Assembly (NCBI RefSeq): GCF_034670005.1
Contig: NZ_JAXMOH010000005.1
Location: 62,001-126,000 of the forward strand
Reading direction: 5' to 3'
DNA from: Thalassobius sp034670005
Lineage (GTDB): Bacteria > Pseudomonadota > Alphaproteobacteria > Rhodobacterales > Rhodobacteraceae
Length of the DNA: 64,000 bases
The notes under the pieces were generated by a model that saw nothing but the letters and a program-made list of their open reading frames with translations, was not told where the DNA came from and made no database searches. A program made the translations under genes and the position numbers. Positions 60,965-64,000 of this stretch are shown in pieces. Positions within the stretch are counted from its first letter, which is position 1; each line of letters starts with the position of its first letter.

Positions 60965-62923
60965 CTAAACATCCAGCTCCTCCACGAACCGCGCATTCTC
61001 CTGGATATACTGGTAGCGCAATTCCGGCTTCTTCCCCATCAACCGCTCGACCAGATCGCCGGTTTCGCCGGGTTCGTCCTCGTCGATGGTCACCCGGATC
61101 AATTTCCGGCTGCCGGGGTCCATGGTGGTTTCCTTCAGGTCCTTGGCGTCCATTTCGCCCAGGCCCTTGAAGCGGCTGACGTCGATCTTGCCCTTGCCGC
61201 CCAGACCCTTTTCCAGCATCGCGTCCTTTTCCGCCTCGTCGGTGCAATAGACGCGTTTCGCCCCCTGCGTCAGCCGGAACAGCGGCGGGCAGGCCAGGTA
61301 CAAATGCCCGGTGTCGATCATCGGCCGCATCTGGGTGAAAAAGAACGTCATCAGCAGCGACGCGATATGCGCCCCGTCGACATCCGCATCGGTCATGATG
61401 ATGATCTTGTCATAGCGCAGATCGTCGACATTGAACCGGCTGCCCAATCCCACGCCCAACGCCTGCGTCAGATCGCTGATTTCCTGATTGGTGCCCAGTT
61501 TCGAACTGGCCGCGCCCAGCACGTTCAGGATTTTACCGCGCAGCGGCAGCAGCGCCTGATTTTTCCGGTTCCGCGCCATCTTGGCCGATCCGCCCGCGCT
61601 ATCGCCCTCGACGATGAACAATTCGGTGCCTTCGCGGTTGGTGGCCGAACAATCGACCAATTTGCCGGGCAGGCGCAGCCGCTTGGTCGCCGTTTTCCGC
61701 TGGGTTTCCTTTTCCTGCCGCCGCCGCAGCCGTTCCTCGGCCCGCAGCACCAGGAAATCCAAAATCGCCCCGGCCGATTTGGTATCCGCCGCCAGCCAGT
61801 TGTCGAAATGGTCGCGCACCGAATTTTCGACCAACCGCTGCGCCTCGACCGTGGCCAGCCGGTCCTTGGTCTGGCCGACAAATTCCGGTTCGCTGATGAA
61901 GCAGGACACCAGGGCACAGCCGCCGGTGATCAGGTCGTCGCGGGTGATCTGCGCCGCCTTCTTGTTGTTGACCAATTCGCCGTAAGCCTTGATCCCTTTC
62001 AGGATCGCGGCCCAGAACCCGGCCACATGGGTGCCGCCCTCGGGCGTGGGCACAGTGTTACAGTAGCTCTGGATGAACCCGTCGCGCGACGGGGTCCAGT
62101 TGATCGCCCATTCGACCTTGCCCGGTGCGTTGAATTTTTCCTTGAAATCCACCGTCCCGGCAAAGGGCTGGTCGGCATAGGTGGACGATCCGTTCATCGT
62201 TTCCTTCAGGTAATCGGACAACCCGCCGGGGAAATGGAACACCGCCTCTGCCGGGGTTTCACCGTCGTCAATCGCGGTTTTCCAGCGGATTTCGACGCCG
62301 GAAAACAGATATGCCTTGGACCGGATCGATTTGAACAACCGCGCCGGTTTGAACCGGTGCTGGCCGAAAATTTCCGCGTCGGCATGAAACGTCACCGTGG
62401 TGCCGCGCCGGTTCGGGGCCGACCCGACCTTTTCCACCGGACCCTGTGGTATCCCGCGCGAAAACCGCTGTTCATACAGTTCCTTGTTGCGCGCGACCTG
62501 CACCACCATCAGATCCGACAGCGCATTGACCACCGATGCGCCGACCCCGTGCAGGCCCCCCGAGGTCTGATAGGCCTTGCCGCTGAATTTCCCGCCTGCA
62601 TGCAGCGTGCACAGGATCACCTCCAGCGCCGACTTGCCGGGGAATTTCGGATGCGGGTCGATCGGAATGCCACGACCGTTGTCGCGCACGGTGATCGAAT
62701 AATCCTCGTGCAGTTCGACTTCGATCCGGTTGGCAAATCCCGCCACCGCTTCGTCCATCGAGTTGTCCAGAACCTCGGCCACCAGATGGTGCAACGCGCG
62801 TTCATCGGTGCCGCCGATATACATGCCCGGGCGCTTGCGGACCGGTTCCAGCCCTTCCAGCACCTCGATAGAGGAGGCATCGTAATCGTCGTTCTGGGGT
62901 CCGGAGAGAAGATCGTCGGCCAT
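60965..62923 (-). CDS. parE: DNA topoisomerase IV subunit B
   Basis: 652-residue ATPase subunit of topoisomerase IV, which unlinks daughter chromosomes. GHKL ATPase motifs: DNSMDEAVAG (about residue 48), VRDNGRGIP, GGLHGVGASVVNALS (about residue 110). The C-terminal TOPRIM part has EGDSAGGSAKMARNRKNQALLPLRGKILNV (about residues 430-460) and MTDADVDGAHIASLL. Length and the LHAGGKFSGKAYQTSGG pattern favour ParE over the longer GyrB. ATG 62923 is used; a longer in-frame start at 62956 has no support. Confidence 0.9.
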   Translation of the reverse strand: MADDLLSGPQNDDYDASSIEVLEGLEPVRKRPGMYIGGTDERALHHLVAEVLDNSMDEAVAGFANRIEVELHEDYSITVRDNGRGIPIDPHPKFPGKSALEVILCTLHAGGKFSGKAYQTSGGLHGVGASVVNALSDLMVVQVARNKELYEQRFSRGIPQGPVEKVGSAPNRRGTTVTFHADAEIFGQHRFKPARLFKSIRSKAYLFSGVEIRWKTAIDDGETPAEAVFHFPGGLSDYLKETMNGSSTYADQPFAGTVDFKEKFNAPGKVEWAINWTPSRDGFIQSYCNTVPTPEGGTHVAGFWAAILKGIKAYGELVNNKKAAQITRDDLITGGCALVSCFISEPEFVGQTKDRLATVEAQRLVENSVRDHFDNWLAADTKSAGAILDFLVLRAEERLRRRQEKETQRKTATKRLRLPGKLVDCSATNREGTELFIVEGDSAGGSAKMARNRKNQALLPLRGKILNVLGAASSKLGTNQEISDLTQALGVGLGSRFNVDDLRYDKIIIMTDADVDGAHIASLLMTFFFTQMRPMIDTGHLYLACPPLFRLTQGAKRVYCTDEAEKDAMLEKGLGGKGKIDVSRFKGLGEMDAKDLKETTMDPGSRKLIRVTIDEDEPGETGDLVERLMGKKPELRYQYIQENARFVEELDV

Positions 62924-63142
62924 GCTGCTGCTCTTTTTTACTTGGTTGGGGGGCATTATGGCAGCAAGCCCACAAAGGGAAAAGCCGCAAATGCGGGGGG
63001 CGGGGGCACAACAGGTGGCAAATCAGGCGCTTGTCGTGCAACTCGCCCCACCTCGGCCATGCGTCCGAACCGCCGGGCACAGGGCAGGAGAGGTTTTCAC
63101 CCCCCGCGCTGCAGGTGCCGTCGGCGCTTCGGGGGCGTGGTG

Positions 63143-64000
63143 TTAGCCTTCGACTTTTTCTTCCAGCAGCAGGCACAACCGCGACACGTCGAGAGGCTTG
63201 GCCAGGACCGCCGTCGCGCCCGCTTCTTCAAAGCGCTGAATGTCGTCGCCCACCACCGCTGCGGTCAGACCGATCATCGGGATGTCGATATTTTCCTCGC
63301 GCAGCCGCTGCACCAACTCGTCGCCTGCCATTTCCGGCATGAACAGGTCGGTGATCAAAACATCCGGCGGGTTTTCAAGGATCTTTTCCAGCGCCACGCG
63401 CCCGTTTTCGGCCAGCTCGATTTCGCCGAACACCCGGCCCAGCTGCTTCGAGGTCACCTGCGCCACCAGCGCGTTATCCTCGGCCAGCACGATGCGCAAT
63501 TCGCTCAGGTTCTTCATTTCCGCCAGCGGCTTGGGCGTCTCCGCCACCAGTTCCTTGGCCGAAGCCGGGGCGTCCGGCAGGCACAGCCAATAGCCCGCGC
63601 CGCCTTCGGGTGCGGGGGAATAGTGGATACTACCGCCCAGCAGGTCGACGGTCTGTTTGGCGATGAACAATCCCAACCCGCTGCCATCGGCCTGATTGCG
63701 GGCATCGGCCGACCCGCGCTCGAAGGGCTGGAACAGCCGGTCCACTTCGTCCAGCGGAATACCGATGCCGTTATCGGTGACCGACCAGCAGGCGTCGTTC
63801 ATCGCCGACGGCGTTCCGCCATCCTGCGGACGGTAGGAAATGCGAATTTCCGACCCCTGGCTATGGATGATCGCATTGCGCACCAGATTACCCAGGATCT
63901 GTTTCAACCGGTTGCTGTCGCCCATCATCACGTTCGATGCGCCGGGGCCCAGTCTCAGGCTGATGCGGATATCCTGACCCTTTGCCAGCATCTGATAAGT
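63143..64000 (-). CDS. Hybrid histidine kinase, C-terminal part (5' end outside window)
   Basis: The frame is open to the window edge, so only about 285 C-terminal residues are seen. A HATPase domain shows an N-box (ILGNLVRNAIIHS), G1 DNGIGIP and G2 GSGLGLFIAK, all intact. A receiver domain follows with phospho-acceptor Asp in VLITDLFMPEMAGDELV and the switch Lys in AVLAKPLDV. The HisKA part and sensor lie outside. It is unrelated in layout to the kinase pair at the start of the window and is separated from parE by about 220 bases with no gene. Confidence 0.88.
   Translation of the reverse strand, partial: TYQMLAKGQDIRISLRLGPGASNVMMGDSNRLKQILGNLVRNAIIHSQGSEIRISYRPQDGGTPSAMNDACWSVTDNGIGIPLDEVDRLFQPFERGSADARNQADGSGLGLFIAKQTVDLLGGSIHYSPAPEGGAGYWLCLPDAPASAKELVAETPKPLAEMKNLSELRIVLAEDNALVAQVTSKQLGRVFGEIELAENGRVALEKILENPPDVLITDLFMPEMAGDELVQRLREENIDIPMIGLTAAVVGDDIQRFEEAGATAVLAKPLDVSRLCLLLEEKVEG

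Overview
The window is chromosomal DNA of high GC content from an alphaproteobacterium, most likely a marine member of the Rhodobacteraceae (Roseobacter group). The assignment is inferred from gene content: class I lysyl-tRNA synthetase, a DUF4175 protein, EttA, a TRAP-type solute receptor, an aerobic benzoyl-CoA (box) cluster with a BoxR-type regulator, and many GC-rich hairpin repeats. No tRNA, rRNA, insertion sequence, prophage or CRISPR array was seen.

Layout. 1-26 kb is mostly housekeeping: the end of a DUF4175 gene; two adjacent homologous membrane histidine kinases whose catalytic motifs are degraded in complementary ways; leuA behind a leucine-rich leader peptide and attenuator-like stems; a cold-shock protein; thioredoxin 2; a parallel beta-helix protein; a CHAD protein; lysK; a TerB protein; a Tat-exported DacB; nadD; a MarR-GNAT fusion; ettA; a universal stress protein; and an RND efflux pair. 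26-33 kb holds a TetR-type regulator with a palindromic operator facing a four-gene, translationally coupled operon (FMO-type monooxygenase, BASS-type transporter, two nucleotide-dependent oxidoreductases), then pepT, an amine-oxidase-like flavoprotein and a 3-hydroxybenzoate hydroxylase-like monooxygenase with a striking palindrome at its promoter.

35-43 kb is the strongest candidate for an undescribed system. A CofD-related protein stands divergent from seven tightly packed genes: a Nudix hydrolase, a PhoU-like/APH-kinase fusion, a RimK-like ATP-grasp ligase, an HprK-related kinase B, a histidine phosphatase, a PPP-type metallophosphatase and a small amphi-Trp protein. The core matches what NCBI family names call the GAK system, whose biochemistry is unknown to me. 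lolC/E and lolD, a small DMT transporter and three tandem small c-type cytochromes follow.

48-60 kb is an aerobic benzoate degradation cluster: TRAP receptor, DUF4863 protein, benzoate-CoA ligase, alpha/beta hydrolase, DUF309 protein, boxC, boxB, a 57-residue four-cysteine mini-ferredoxin candidate, boxA, a thioesterase, boxR and a lone 3-hydroxyacyl-CoA dehydrogenase C-terminal domain protein. At least eight sites of the form TGCA-N6-TGCA lie before these units and suggest one BoxR regulon. The aldehyde dehydrogenase (boxD) and the TRAP membrane subunits are not in the window. The end holds a GC-poor orphan gene, parE, and the C-terminal part of a hybrid histidine kinase.
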